Source: Fluviibacter phosphoraccumulans
GTDB lineage: Bacteria > Pseudomonadota > Gammaproteobacteria > Burkholderiales > Rhodocyclaceae
Assembly (NCBI RefSeq): GCF_016110345.1
Contig: NZ_AP019011.1
Coordinates: forward strand, 620,001-684,000
Direction: 5' to 3'
DNA length: 64,000 nt
Shown here in pieces: positions 16,709-24,880 of the stretch (position 1 is the first letter of the stretch; each line of letters opens with the position of its first letter). The notes under the pieces were generated by a model. The model saw only the letters and a program-made list of their open reading frames with translations, was not told where the DNA came from and did not search any database. The position numbers and the translations under genes are program-made.

Positions 16709-16837
16709 ATGAAATCTTTACCTAGAGTTCCCCGTAAGGTCATTTGGTTGTTGATCGTCTTTATATTTCTAGCGGGGGTGGGTTACTTCTCGAGGGCGGA
16801 ATCGCAGTGCTTAGGCTGCTGCAAGGTTTATTTCTGA
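16709..16837 (+). CDS. Small Cys-rich single-span membrane peptide
   Basis: A 42-residue reading frame beginning with a basic segment (MKSLPRVPRK), then one transmembrane helix (WLLIVFIFLAGVGYF), then a short tail with three cysteines (CLGCC). A weak AAGG ribosome site precedes it. It lies between the YeeE/YedE operon and the tsdA-type fusion. The layout is compatible with a periplasmic tail carrying redox or metal cysteines. Its function is unknown and the call rests on composition and position. Confidence 0.45.
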   Translation: MKSLPRVPRKVIWLLIVFIFLAGVGYFSRAESQCLGCCKVYF

Positions 16838-16856
16838 GGACGTCAAGTTTGATTAA

Positions 16857-16870
16857 TTGATCTACGTCAA
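16857..16870 (+). promoter_or_regulatory. FNR/ANR-like box upstream of the tsdA fusion
   Basis: TTGATCTACGTCAA matches the FNR/ANR consensus TTGAT-N4-ATCAA at nine of ten positions. It is 96 bp upstream of the cytochrome start, and a TATACT -10-like element lies at 16931-16936. Oxygen-responsive control is a hypothesis. Confidence 0.4.
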
Positions 16871-16965
16871 CTTACATGCAGAAAATTTGGTTGTTGAGAT
16901 GGAGCCTCAACGATCTACCGAAATAAATAATATACTCACCTAAAACGTTGAGTTTGGAGATTCGC

Positions 16966-18999
16966 ATGTGGTTAAAGCATTCCGTTGGTATGTGTTTGGC
17001 ATTTGTTTTGTCAGGTTCCCTGTTGGCTGCCCCTTCACTTGATTCGTCTTTGTCGCAGTCAGTTAAGAGAGGTCAATATTTATCAACACTTGGGGATTGT
17101 GCGGCGTGTCATTCAATGCAAGGTGGCAAGCACATGGCTGGCGGCCTTGAACTTAAAACGCCGTTTGGAAAGCTCTACTCAACGAACATCACTCCCGATA
17201 AGAAAGCAGGGATAGGTTCCTATACATTCGAGCAATTTGATCGTGCTATGCGTAAAGGTGTAGCAGCCGATGGGCATAACCTTTACCCGGCTATGCCATA
17301 CCCCTCCTATGCCAAAATGAGCGGGGAGGATATGCAAGCGCTTTATGATTACCTCATGAATGGTGTTGAACCGGTTGCTCAACCCAACAAAGCCAGCGAG
17401 ATGAAGTGGCCGTTCAGTATGCGTTGGGGCTTGAGTCTATGGAACAAAATGTTTTTAGAAAATAAGCCCTTTGTTGAAGATAAAACAAAGAGTGCAGCCT
17501 GGAACCGCGGTGCCTACATCGTGCAAGGCTTGGGTCACTGTGGATCATGTCACACCCCCCGTGGCATCGCATTCCAAGAGAAAACGATGGCCCAAGATGG
17601 AAAGAATGGAAACCTGTTCCTCGCTGGATCGACGGTAGACGCTTGGCATGCAGTTAGTCTTCGTGACATATGGACAGAGGCTGACATAGTTGAATTTTTA
17701 AAGACTGGTCGTAATAAGCATGCTACGGCTTATGGCACTATGACAGAGGTGGTTGGCTTAAGTACCCAGCACTTTACTCAAGAAGATTTACAATCGATTG
17801 CGGTTTATTTGAAATCTTTGCCTGTCACAAGCAAGCAAGTAGCCGCTACGCCTAAAACAACGTTTGTACCGCAACCAGCTGGTGAGAAGTTGTACAAAAC
17901 AGCAGGTGGTTTAGGTTATGACCAGTTTTGCTCAACGTGTCACCGGAAAGACGGCATGGGTGTAACCGGTTTGTTCCCACCCCTTGCAGGTAACCGCTCG
18001 ATCCTTTCTGAGGACCCAACATCAGCCATTCATGTTACTTTGAGCGGCTGGAAGTCTGCTTCAACTAAAGGGCAGCCACGTGTTGTTGGCATGCCAGAAT
18101 TCGGCAATCTGACAGACGAAGAACTTGCTGACATCATTACCTTTATGAGAACGACGTGGGGTAATCAGGCAACGCACGTGACTGCGGCTCAAGTTAAAAA
18201 AGTCCGAGATCAGATCGACTTGGCAAAGCAAGATGGCACAAAATTCAGTACGCCACGCTTTGCTAACATGCTCGAAACCGCTAATGCTGAACAAGTTGTT
18301 TACGGCATGCGACTAATGACAGAAACAAAAGCATTGTTACCAGATAATGTTGGTAACGGCCTGAACTGTAGCAGTTGTCATCTCAACGGAGGCACGGTAG
18401 CTAAGGCATCTCCCTTTGTAGGCGTTGCATCTCAGTTCCCGAGATACGCTGCCAGAGCAGGTCGGGAGATTGATCTACAAGATCGAATTAATGGGTGCTT
18501 TAAACGGTCGATGCATGGGAAGCCTGTACCGAAAAAGTCCAAGGAAATGCAAGCGATGGTTGCTTATTTCCAATGGATGAACAACGGTTACAAAATGAAC
18601 GACAAGATCCCTGGTCGTGGAATTGGCAAAATCGACGATGCCATCGTTCCGGATAAGACCAATGGTAAAAAGATTTACGAGGCGCAGTGTGCAGTTTGCC
18701 ACGGACAGAATGGTCAGGGTGTCCAGAAACCCGATGGGTCTTACGTTTTCCCAGCTGTTTGGGGTGATGACTCATTTAATATTGGTGCTGGCATGGCGCG
18801 TACCTATACAGCTGCTGCATTTATCAAGAGCAACATGCCAATGGGTCACTCAACGAGATTTCCATTGGGTCATGGCGGCTTAAGTGACCAAGATGCTGTT
18901 GATGTTGCGGAGTACTTCTCTCATGTGAAGCGTCCTGACTTTGCCGAAAAGGTAAACGATTGGCCTAATGGTGAGAAGCCTAAAGACGCACGGTACTAA
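16966..18999 (+). CDS. tsdA: Five-heme fusion: triheme Adh-type cytochrome c joined to thiosulfate dehydrogenase TsdA
   Basis: A 677-residue exported multiheme cytochrome. The ATG at 16966 follows GGAGA at 6 bp, and the signal peptide ends near SLLAA. The N-terminal part (about 25-415) resembles the triheme cytochrome subunit of alcohol/gluconate dehydrogenases, with heme sites CAACH (45-49), CGSCH (192-196) and CSTCH (322-326). The C-terminal part (about 430-677) is a full diheme TsdA, with CSSCH (468-472), CAVCH (575-579), the conserved Cys511 in INGCFKRSM that ligates the active-site heme, and the family ending KPKDARY. TsdA couples two thiosulfates into tetrathionate or the reverse. The triheme part probably acts as an electron wire, and the HiPIP gene follows 34 bp downstream. 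Confidence 0.9.
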   Translation: MWLKHSVGMCLAFVLSGSLLAAPSLDSSLSQSVKRGQYLSTLGDCAACHSMQGGKHMAGGLELKTPFGKLYSTNITPDKKAGIGSYTFEQFDRAMRKGVAADGHNLYPAMPYPSYAKMSGEDMQALYDYLMNGVEPVAQPNKASEMKWPFSMRWGLSLWNKMFLENKPFVEDKTKSAAWNRGAYIVQGLGHCGSCHTPRGIAFQEKTMAQDGKNGNLFLAGSTVDAWHAVSLRDIWTEADIVEFLKTGRNKHATAYGTMTEVVGLSTQHFTQEDLQSIAVYLKSLPVTSKQVAATPKTTFVPQPAGEKLYKTAGGLGYDQFCSTCHRKDGMGVTGLFPPLAGNRSILSEDPTSAIHVTLSGWKSASTKGQPRVVGMPEFGNLTDEELADIITFMRTTWGNQATHVTAAQVKKVRDQIDLAKQDGTKFSTPRFANMLETANAEQVVYGMRLMTETKALLPDNVGNGLNCSSCHLNGGTVAKASPFVGVASQFPRYAARAGREIDLQDRINGCFKRSMHGKPVPKKSKEMQAMVAYFQWMNNGYKMNDKIPGRGIGKIDDAIVPDKTNGKKIYEAQCAVCHGQNGQGVQKPDGSYVFPAVWGDDSFNIGAGMARTYTAAAFIKSNMPMGHSTRFPLGHGGLSDQDAVDVAEYFSHVKRPDFAEKVNDWPNGEKPKDARY

Positions 19000-19033
19000 T
19001 CAGTAATTTTCTGTAAACAACCTAGGAGCTGAT

Positions 19034-19342
19034 ATGTCTCTAACACGCCGTAATTTCTTGAAAACTAGCCTTCTTGCCAGCGCTGCCATTACTTTTATTG
19101 GTAAAGCCAGTGCAGGCACCCCTGTGTCTGAGTCTGATGCACAAGCAAAATCGTTGGGTTATGTTGCCAATGCGTCTAAGGCCGACAAGGCCAAGTTCCC
19201 TAAATTTGCTGCTGGTCAGGCATGTAGTAACTGTTCGCTATACCAAGGAAAAACGGGTTCGACCTCGGGTCCTTGCCCGATTTTTGCCGGTAAAGATGTC
19301 GCTGCTGCCGGTTGGTGCTCTGCTTACGTCAAGAAGGCTTGA
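19034..19342 (+). CDS. High-potential iron-sulfur protein (HiPIP)
   Basis: A 102-residue precursor with a Tat signal (SLTRRNFLK, twin Arg at 5-6, cleavage near KASAG) and the four [4Fe-4S] ligands Cys64, Cys67, Cys81 and Cys95 in the spacing of HiPIPs. It is a periplasmic one-electron carrier. HiPIP is an established electron acceptor for TsdA in purple sulfur bacteria, and here it is directly downstream of the tsdA fusion with a ribosome site (AGGAG), so it is probably that enzyme's partner. Confidence 0.93.
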   Translation: MSLTRRNFLKTSLLASAAITFIGKASAGTPVSESDAQAKSLGYVANASKADKAKFPKFAAGQACSNCSLYQGKTGSTSGPCPIFAGKDVAAAGWCSAYVKKA

Positions 19343-19380
19343 TAGCGGCATTAGACTTGCTGGACTAGTTATTAGACAGG

Positions 19381-19412
19381 AAAGCCAATTTCGAAAGAGG
19401 TTGGCTTTTTTA
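19381..19412 (+). terminator. Rho-independent terminator after the HiPIP gene
   Basis: Stem AAAGCCAA/TTGGCTTT followed by a T-tract, 39 bp after the HiPIP stop, closing the tsdA-HiPIP transcription unit. Confidence 0.75.
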
Positions 19413-19583
19413 TTCTATTCCCCTTGCAGATATGCGACTTCGCTTCCAAATACACGGGTCTTCACTTCATATCAAACTTAAGTTTGGGGCCACAGTGTTG
19501 GTTTAAGCCCGATAAACGTGATGTCTTGATGTAAATTAGCTTTCGTTGAAAAGCCAAGGCAATCAGATAGATCATATAGAGTC

Positions 19584-20594
19584 TTAATGATTGGTTTGTT
19601 GCCCAAGGCTGTCTATAAATGCCTTGCCCTTATCCAAAAATTTAGTGTCTAACGGTTGATCTGCTATTCGCGGCTTTGCCTGCCTCCCTGTTTGACGATT
19701 TCGTTGGGTAACTACATTCGTTCCATGCCCGACCGTAAAAGTTCCTCGGGTAATAGCTGCCATGATCCCTCGAGCAAAAGGCACAAGATTCGTTTTGATC
19801 ACCCCAGCTTGCCGGGCACCTTCGATCTCATCTAGTGCCTTCTGACGGAATTCCATAGGGCAGGTGGTCAGTAGTTCACCAATAGCAATGCTCTCTTCTG
19901 GTGTGCATTTTGGGAAAATCAGATCATCACCACAACCACCCGAATCCATAGCATTGCTATGCACTGTGGTTGTTGTAGTTTCTGTGTTGTAGTCTCTGTA
20001 TAGGGGAGGTGGGTTTTCCCGATTTACTGTAAGTCGGGAATCCTCATTCCCTGTAGATTGGGAATCCCAACTTCCTGTAAAGCGGGATTCTTGATTCCCT
20101 GTAAATCGGGATTCCCGCTTTACAGTAAATTCCGCGTCACGATGCGGGTTTGCGGTCGAAGGAGGGTTCTGTTTAGCTTGCTTTTGAGCTGGTTTAGACA
20201 GCAATTCATCCAGGGCAGCATCGACTAAATCATGATTTCGGAAGTAGTAGGTGAGGTTGCTACGTCGATCTACATAGCTGCAATAGAACCTGCCTTGGAA
20301 CTTATCCACAGCTTGGTCGAATTCGGATTTTGACTTGTAACGTATACCAATCTTGTCGAACGCCGTCCGGAACTCATCCTTGGACATTCCTAGCTCCTCA
20401 GTCCAACTATCACCAATTTTGTATGCTGGATGATCCGATGGCATCAGGAATTTATAGTAGCCCTCAGGATGACCTTCAAACCAGTAGTCCAATTGTTGCA
20501 TCACTAGGCATCCGAGCACACCACCAGCGATTGGGTGTAATTCTTTGACATAAGGGATCGTATTTCGGGTAAGGTGGAGGATGCGATTTTTCAC
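19584..20594 (-). CDS. Replication-initiator-like protein with internal 24-bp repeats (copy 2)
   Basis: A 336-residue paralogue of the protein at 11535-12557, closely similar over the N-terminal winged-helix-like region (LGCLVMQQLDYWFEGHPEG, GDSWTEELGMSKDEFR) and the C-terminal domain. It starts at GTG after GGAG. Its linker holds 8-residue repeats (ESRFTGNQ, ESRFTGSW, DSQSTGNE, DSRLTVNR) that differ in sequence from copy 1 but keep the period. It too lies directly before a tRNA-Arg att scar. A role in replication of an excised element is an inference. Confidence 0.6.
   Translation of the reverse strand: MKNRILHLTRNTIPYVKELHPIAGGVLGCLVMQQLDYWFEGHPEGYYKFLMPSDHPAYKIGDSWTEELGMSKDEFRTAFDKIGIRYKSKSEFDQAVDKFQGRFYCSYVDRRSNLTYYFRNHDLVDAALDELLSKPAQKQAKQNPPSTANPHRDAEFTVKRESRFTGNQESRFTGSWDSQSTGNEDSRLTVNRENPPPLYRDYNTETTTTTVHSNAMDSGGCGDDLIFPKCTPEESIAIGELLTTCPMEFRQKALDEIEGARQAGVIKTNLVPFARGIMAAITRGTFTVGHGTNVVTQRNRQTGRQAKPRIADQPLDTKFLDKGKAFIDSLGQQTNH
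20018..20125 (-). repeat. 24-bp direct repeats inside the replication-like gene (copy 2)
   Basis: Four to five imperfect 24-bp units with the core TTCCTGTAAAtCGGGATTC, in phase with the reading frame. The repeat sequence (CGGG type) differs from copy 1 (CCGG/CCAG type), as expected if each initiator recognises its own iterons. Confidence 0.6.
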
Positions 20595-20756
20595 GGCTCC
20601 ACCTCAGCATAAGCCCTCTGAAAAGCTGTCTCACTGCTCAATAGTGAAACTAGACATTTCAAGGGGTTACAGACGGGATGTTGCTCAAATCGTGAGACAG
20701 GGTATGCCTTGTAACCTGTTGATGCGTAAAGGATAAATTGGATCTCCCCGACCTGT

Positions 20757-20801
20757 CTACGAACCAAGGGGTAGGGAGTTCGAATCTCTCCGAGCGCGCC
20801 A
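20757..20801 (+). other. Attachment-site scar: 3' half of tRNA-Arg(ACG), copy 2
   Basis: Identical over 45 bp to 12742-12786, again from the anticodon loop to CCA and again without a tRNA 5' half. A tyrosine recombinase gene ends 40 bp away, the usual position of an integrase next to its att site. Confidence 0.75.
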
Positions 20802-20806
20802 AATTC

Positions 20807-20836
20807 AAGGCCTCCAGCGATGGGGGCCTTTTCTTT
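20807..20836 (+). terminator. Rho-independent terminator after att copy 2
   Basis: Stem AAGGCCTCCA/TGGGGGCCTT with GCGA loop followed by TTCTTTT, equivalent to the hairpin after the first copy. Confidence 0.7.
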
Positions 20837-20840
20837 TCCC

Positions 20841-21521
20841 TCATAGATACACCTTTCCCTCATAGATTTCAGTTTCGAGTGGTTTCACTCGTTCTGGTTT
20901 ACGTCGATAGACCCGTTCGGTTGTTCTGATGTCGGCATGGGAAAGTAGGGCTCTTGCGTGCTCCAGTGTTGCAGCGTCTGAAGCACACTTCGCTCTCAGA
21001 TCATGTTGTGTGAAATGCTCTTCAACCTCTGTTTCAGCCATGACTCGCTTCATGAAGTTCTGCCACATAGTTTTCCAACCTGGAGCCTCGTCGGTTTCCG
21101 GATTGATGTAGCTTTTCCCTAGCCGGTTACAAAAGAGAAAGTCTGATGCTGTCGGCCTTGCTTCCTTTGCATTTGTCACTGCTCGGGTCAACTGATCCGA
21201 CCATTCGTAGATGGTTCTCTTACCGCTCGAGTCTTTAGTTTTGTTCCGTTGGATGTGGATTCCATCTGCACGTAGATCTTTGTCTCTGAGCATAAGCAAG
21301 TCGTATTGAGACATCCCTGTCAGAAGCTTTATGCGTATATATGACTGGATTGCCAGTACGCTACCCTTTTTGCGGTAAGGCGTCAGAGATAGGCACTCGA
21401 TAACTTCCCAGTCTTCGACGTATCTTGTTCTTGACCCAGTGCCCTTGAACCGAATCTGTCCCTTGAATGGATGATGGTCTATGTATCCCCATTCGATAGC
21501 CTTTGTAAACGCATGGCTGAG
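20841..21521 (-). pseudogene. Tyrosine recombinase (integrase) truncated by an IS3-family insertion
   Basis: The frame is open from the stop at 20841 to the IS boundary at 21521 (227 codons), giving the catalytic domain only. It has the second Arg and His box (HDLRAKC), the His/Trp-type box (LLSHADIRTTE) and the nucleophile Tyr (RVYRRK). At the first catalytic Arg position the motif reads LLTGMSQYDLLML, with Ser where Arg is expected. The N-terminal arm-binding and core-binding domains are missing and do not resume beyond the IS at 22743. It probably once served the adjacent tRNA-Arg att site. Confidence 0.75.
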
Positions 21522-21581
21522 TGGACTTCACCCGTTTAGATAGACAACCGATAATGTCTAAAACGGAATGGAGAAAGCGTC

Positions 21582-21866
21582 ATGAAGGGCATGAGATATC
21601 CGGATGAATTTAGGTCCGAAGCCGTTAAGCAAATCACCGAGCGCGGCTACTCAGTAGCCGATGTAGCCAAGAATTTGGGTATTTCGACCAAGAGTCTGTA
21701 CAAGTGGCGCCGTGAAATGTCTGGTCACAATCAACCGCAACTATCGTCTGATGTTATGGCGCTGAAGCAGGAAGTCACCCGACTAAATGCTGCCTTGAAG
21801 CGGGCTACTGAAGAGCGCGATATATTAAAAAAGGCCGCGGTGTACTTTGCAAGCCAGCCAGAGTGA
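21582..21866 (+). CDS. IS3-family transposase OrfA (element A, copy 1)
   Basis: A 94-residue DNA-binding subunit with an N-terminal helix-turn-helix (YSVADVAKNLGISTKSLYKW) and a C-terminal leucine-zipper-like coiled coil. An A-AAA-AAG heptamer at 21827-21833 is a typical -1 frameshift signal for making the OrfAB fusion. Confidence 0.88.
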   Translation: MKGMRYPDEFRSEAVKQITERGYSVADVAKNLGISTKSLYKWRREMSGHNQPQLSSDVMALKQEVTRLNAALKRATEERDILKKAAVYFASQPE

Positions 21867-22713
21867 AGTACACATTCATCGAGCAGCATCAGTCGCAGTT
21901 TAAGGTCAGCAGCATGTGCCGCGTCTTAAAAGTGCATCGTAGCGGCTATTACGCCTGGAAAGCGGTACCGCTATCTCAACGAGCGCTTGAAGACGAACGT
22001 CTCTTAATTGAGATTAAGCGGTCTTATGACGACAGTTACGGCATCTACGGTAGCCCTCGCATTCATCGTGACTTGCGGGAAGCTGGTTACCGTTGTGGCG
22101 AAATACGCAAATGAGCGAGGCTAAGCTCAAATCCGTACGGGGTTACAAAAAGCCACGTCATCACTCCGGGAAACCCGCTATAGCGGCACCCAATAGGCTA
22201 TTGCAGCAATTTACGGTTTCTAAACCTGATGCGGCCTGGGTCACAGACATTACGTATATCCGCACCTACGAGGGCTGGCTCTATCTTGCTGTGGTGATTG
22301 ATCTGTACTCGAGAACGGTCATTGGCTGGTCGATGAAACCAACAATGAAGACCGATATTGTTCTGGATGCATTGCTGATGGCTATATGGCGGCGAAAGCC
22401 CAAGCAACCAGTCATCATCCATTCGGACCAAGGAAGTCAGTTCGCCAGTGATGACTTTAGCCGGTGGTGCCAAGATAACCGGCTGATTCCCAGTATGAGT
22501 CGTCGAGGCAACTGCTATGACAATGCCGTCGCTGAATCATTCTTCAGCAGTTTAAAGAAGGAGATCATCAAGAAGAAAATCTATGCCACGAGGCAGGATG
22601 CCCAATCAGAAATCTTTGAGTACATCGAAGTGTTCTACAATCGCAAACGGCGTCATAGCCACCTGAATCAGCTCAGCCCAATGGCCTTCGAGCTACTGCA
22701 ATTTGGAAGTTGA
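21863..22713 (+). pseudogene. IS3-family transposase OrfB (element A, copy 1), frameshifted
   Basis: The integrase-type OrfB is split into 83 codons (21863-22114, HTH_21-like N-terminus) and 206 codons (22093-22713, DDE core with WVTDITYI, HSDQGSQF and the NCYDNAVAESFF Glu block) in the -1 frame. Between RCGE and MSEAKLKSVRGYKK about four residues normally present in the family (VARL type) are missing, so a deletion of roughly 11 bp, not a programmed slip, best explains the break. The same lesion occurs in copy 2. Confidence 0.75.
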
Positions 22714-22754
22714 AATCTGTCTAGCAAACCGGGTGAAGTCCACATCGCCCAGCC

Positions 22755-23036
22755 ATGAAAAATACAACCCTTCTAATGATGCTTCTTCTGACCCAACAGG
22801 CTTATGCCGATGACTGGGGTTGTCAGGTGATGCTCTGCATGTCGAATCCGGCAGGCCCCATGGCGGTGGCAGAGTGCGTGCCTCCCATGCAGCGCCTCTA
22901 CGATGCCATGTCGCGCAAGGGATTTCAGTGGCCTACCTGTGATCTGGCCGGGAAACCCGATACACCCAAGCCATTCAAACTGGATGCAAGGCCTCAGGTG
23001 CCGGGTAATTTAGCGCCTCAGACGACGGGTCAGTAA
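22755..23036 (+). CDS. trbM: TrbM-like conjugative transfer protein
   Basis: A 93-residue exported protein: signal peptide ending QAYA, then DWGCQVMLCMSNPAGPMAVAEC, which is the cysteine-rich core of the TrbM/KikA family associated with conjugative pilus assembly. The IS3 element ends only 12 bp upstream, so the native ribosome site and promoter are gone. It is followed 3 bp later by virB11. Confidence 0.72.
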   Translation: MKNTTLLMMLLLTQQAYADDWGCQVMLCMSNPAGPMAVAECVPPMQRLYDAMSRKGFQWPTCDLAGKPDTPKPFKLDARPQVPGNLAPQTTGQ

Positions 23037-23039
23037 GTC

Positions 23040-24140
23040 ATGGATACCTTGAATGGCGCGCAAGCCCTTCGTGGTGATGAGGCGTTGCGTGAATTTGTGA
23101 AGCCGCTGATGGCGCTGCTTTACCGGCCTGAGACTACAGAACTCATCATTAATGAACCGGGGGTAGTATTCGCCGAATCAGACCTGGGTTGGGAGCGGCA
23201 CGAGTTTCCGCAACTGGATATGGATCATCTCATGCAGATGGCCAAGGCAATTGCTACCCATAGCAAGCAGGAGATCTCGGCGCAAAATCCTATTCTGTCG
23301 GCCATGTTGCCCACGCAGGAGCGGGTACAGATTGTGATGCCACCGGCAGTACCTGTCGGGACGATTTCTTTTTCTGTACGCCGCCCCTCGGCGCGGATTC
23401 AAACCCTGGCTGAATACGAGAACCAGAAGGTGTTCGAGGAGACCCTCTGGCACCTGCCGGAGGCTGAGGGGGAAGGGGGCGACAAGATGACCGTCCCTGG
23501 TTCGGTTCAGAAATTACTGAAGTTACTCAGAGCAAGACGCTTCGCAGACTTTCTGGCGGAAGCCGTGGCGAACCGCCTGAATATCTGCGTGGTCGGCGAT
23601 ACCGGTTCCGGAAAAACCACCCTCATGAAAACCCTCTGCCAGTCCATTCCCGGCTATGAGCGGATAATCACCATTGAAGATGTGCGTGAACTGTTCATGC
23701 CCAATCACGACAATCAGGTGAACCTGCTGTATTCGAAGGGTGGGCAGGGGCAGGCCAAGGTGAGTCCGGCTGATCTAATTGCAAGCTGTATGCGGATGAA
23801 GCCGGATCGGGTGCTGCTTGCCGAGCTACGGGGTAGTGAAAGCTATGACTTTCTCAAGCTGTTGACCACAGGCCATAGCGGGTCGATCACCAGTTTCCAT
23901 GCCGAGAGCTGTAGCCGGGCAATCGCCCGGTTCGCCCTGATGGCCAAGGAGCATCCCGAGGCGGCTGCCTATGACGATGTGGCCCTGAAGCGGCTGCTGT
24001 TTATGACCATGGACGTGATCGCCCATCTCAAGGCAGAGCCGATCTTCGATAACGATGGTCAGCAGATAGGCAAGCGCCGGGTGATGACCGAAATCTACTT
24101 TGATCCATATAAGCGGTTGGAATTGGCGTATGCCACTTAA
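23040..24140 (+). CDS. virB11: VirB11-type secretion ATPase
   Basis: A 366-residue hexameric traffic ATPase of type IV secretion. Walker A is GDTGSGKTT (186-194), and the Asp box (IITIEDVRELF), Walker B region (DRVLLAELRGSES) and His box (TTGHSGSITSFHA) all follow in order. With the preceding TrbM-like gene and the VirB1-like transglycosylase at 25754, it marks the remains of a conjugative element; the other mating-pore genes are absent here. Confidence 0.93.
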   Translation: MDTLNGAQALRGDEALREFVKPLMALLYRPETTELIINEPGVVFAESDLGWERHEFPQLDMDHLMQMAKAIATHSKQEISAQNPILSAMLPTQERVQIVMPPAVPVGTISFSVRRPSARIQTLAEYENQKVFEETLWHLPEAEGEGGDKMTVPGSVQKLLKLLRARRFADFLAEAVANRLNICVVGDTGSGKTTLMKTLCQSIPGYERIITIEDVRELFMPNHDNQVNLLYSKGGQGQAKVSPADLIASCMRMKPDRVLLAELRGSESYDFLKLLTTGHSGSITSFHAESCSRAIARFALMAKEHPEAAAYDDVALKRLLFMTMDVIAHLKAEPIFDNDGQQIGKRRVMTEIYFDPYKRLELAYAT

Positions 24141-24177
24141 AAACTTGCCTTACCCAACAGGGGGGATATAATAAGTC

Positions 24178-24489
24178 ATGGCTGAAGCAAAAACCACGGA
24201 AATCAAGCAAAGTGACGAAACCCACAAGATTTCGGACAAGCGGGGGAATGGGAAATTGCGCCGCGAAGTCTGGGTGGATGCAAAAGGAAGGGTTGTTCGC
24301 TACAACCTAGCCTACATCAACCACCAGTTGTTTCAGGGAGACAATGGCCGTGTCATTGGCTACGACAACGCACATGGGGCGCATCACCGTCATTACTTCG
24401 GTGGGGTGAGCCCCGTAGATTTTGTATCGTTCGAAGACATTGAAGAGCGATTTGCAGCGGATTGGTCCGCGTTAGGGAGTGGGCGATGA
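24178..24489 (+). CDS. TumE-family toxin-like protein (DUF6516)
   Basis: A 103-residue protein with the motif VIGYDNAHGAHHRHYFG (about 60-76) and PVDFVSFEDIEERF, characteristic of the DUF6516/TumE toxins. It overlaps the next gene by 4 bp (ATGA), whose product is a DNA-binding antitoxin, giving the standard two-gene arrangement. The toxic activity of this family is not evident from sequence. Confidence 0.75.
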   Translation: MAEAKTTEIKQSDETHKISDKRGNGKLRREVWVDAKGRVVRYNLAYINHQLFQGDNGRVIGYDNAHGAHHRHYFGGVSPVDFVSFEDIEERFAADWSALGSGR

Positions 24490-24860
24490 AGAAACTCATT
24501 TTAAAGACTGGTACTGAACAGGACTTTTTTAAGCGCGGTCGTGAGATCGCCAAAGCCGCTGATCTTGGTCAGCCTATTCCCGAAGAATCGATCATCAGCT
24601 TTGAAGATCCCGCCGATGTCACGAAACTGATTACAACAGCACGTTTGGCTCTGTTTCGTGCCATTAAAGAGTGCCCGGGTTCTATTACCCAGATTTCTAC
24701 ACGACTTCGCCGTGACAGAAGCGCAGTAAAGCGTGATATTGATGAACTAGAGAGAGCTGGATTGCTGCTGGTCTCGACAAAGACTCTGCCTGGACATGGG
24801 CGCATGAAAGAGGTGCGTGCTGCCGCATCGCAATTCAATCTTCAGGCAGTGATTTTTTAG
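24486..24860 (+). CDS. Winged-helix antitoxin partner of the TumE-like toxin
   Basis: A 124-residue protein with a MarR/HVO_A0114-like winged helix at about 55-110 (GSITQISTRLRRDRSAVKRDIDELERAGLL). Such proteins pair with TumE/DUF6516 toxins and probably repress the operon. The start overlaps the toxin stop. Confidence 0.75.
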   Translation: MKKLILKTGTEQDFFKRGREIAKAADLGQPIPEESIISFEDPADVTKLITTARLALFRAIKECPGSITQISTRLRRDRSAVKRDIDELERAGLLLVSTKTLPGHGRMKEVRAAASQFNLQAVIF

Positions 24861-24880
24861 ATCAGAAGGTATGGGCACGC

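Larger units (their letters stand above)
21522..22742 (+). mobile_element. IS3-family element A, copy 1
   Basis: 1221 bp with terminal inverted repeats starting TGGACTTCACCCG at both ends (left continues TTTAGATAGACA, right GTTTGCTAGACA). It contains orfA and a broken orfB. An inverted second copy of the same length is at 54729-55949. No matching 3-bp target duplication is seen (gag versus cat), and the flanking genes (integrase, TrbM-like) do not join, so a deletion followed insertion. Confidence 0.88.

Noticed and set aside
22093..22114. Programmed -1 frameshift inside OrfB of element A
   Set aside because: No slippery heptamer is present in the overlap, and about four family residues are missing at the junction, so a deletion is more likely. 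The genuine A6G slip site is at the end of orfA.
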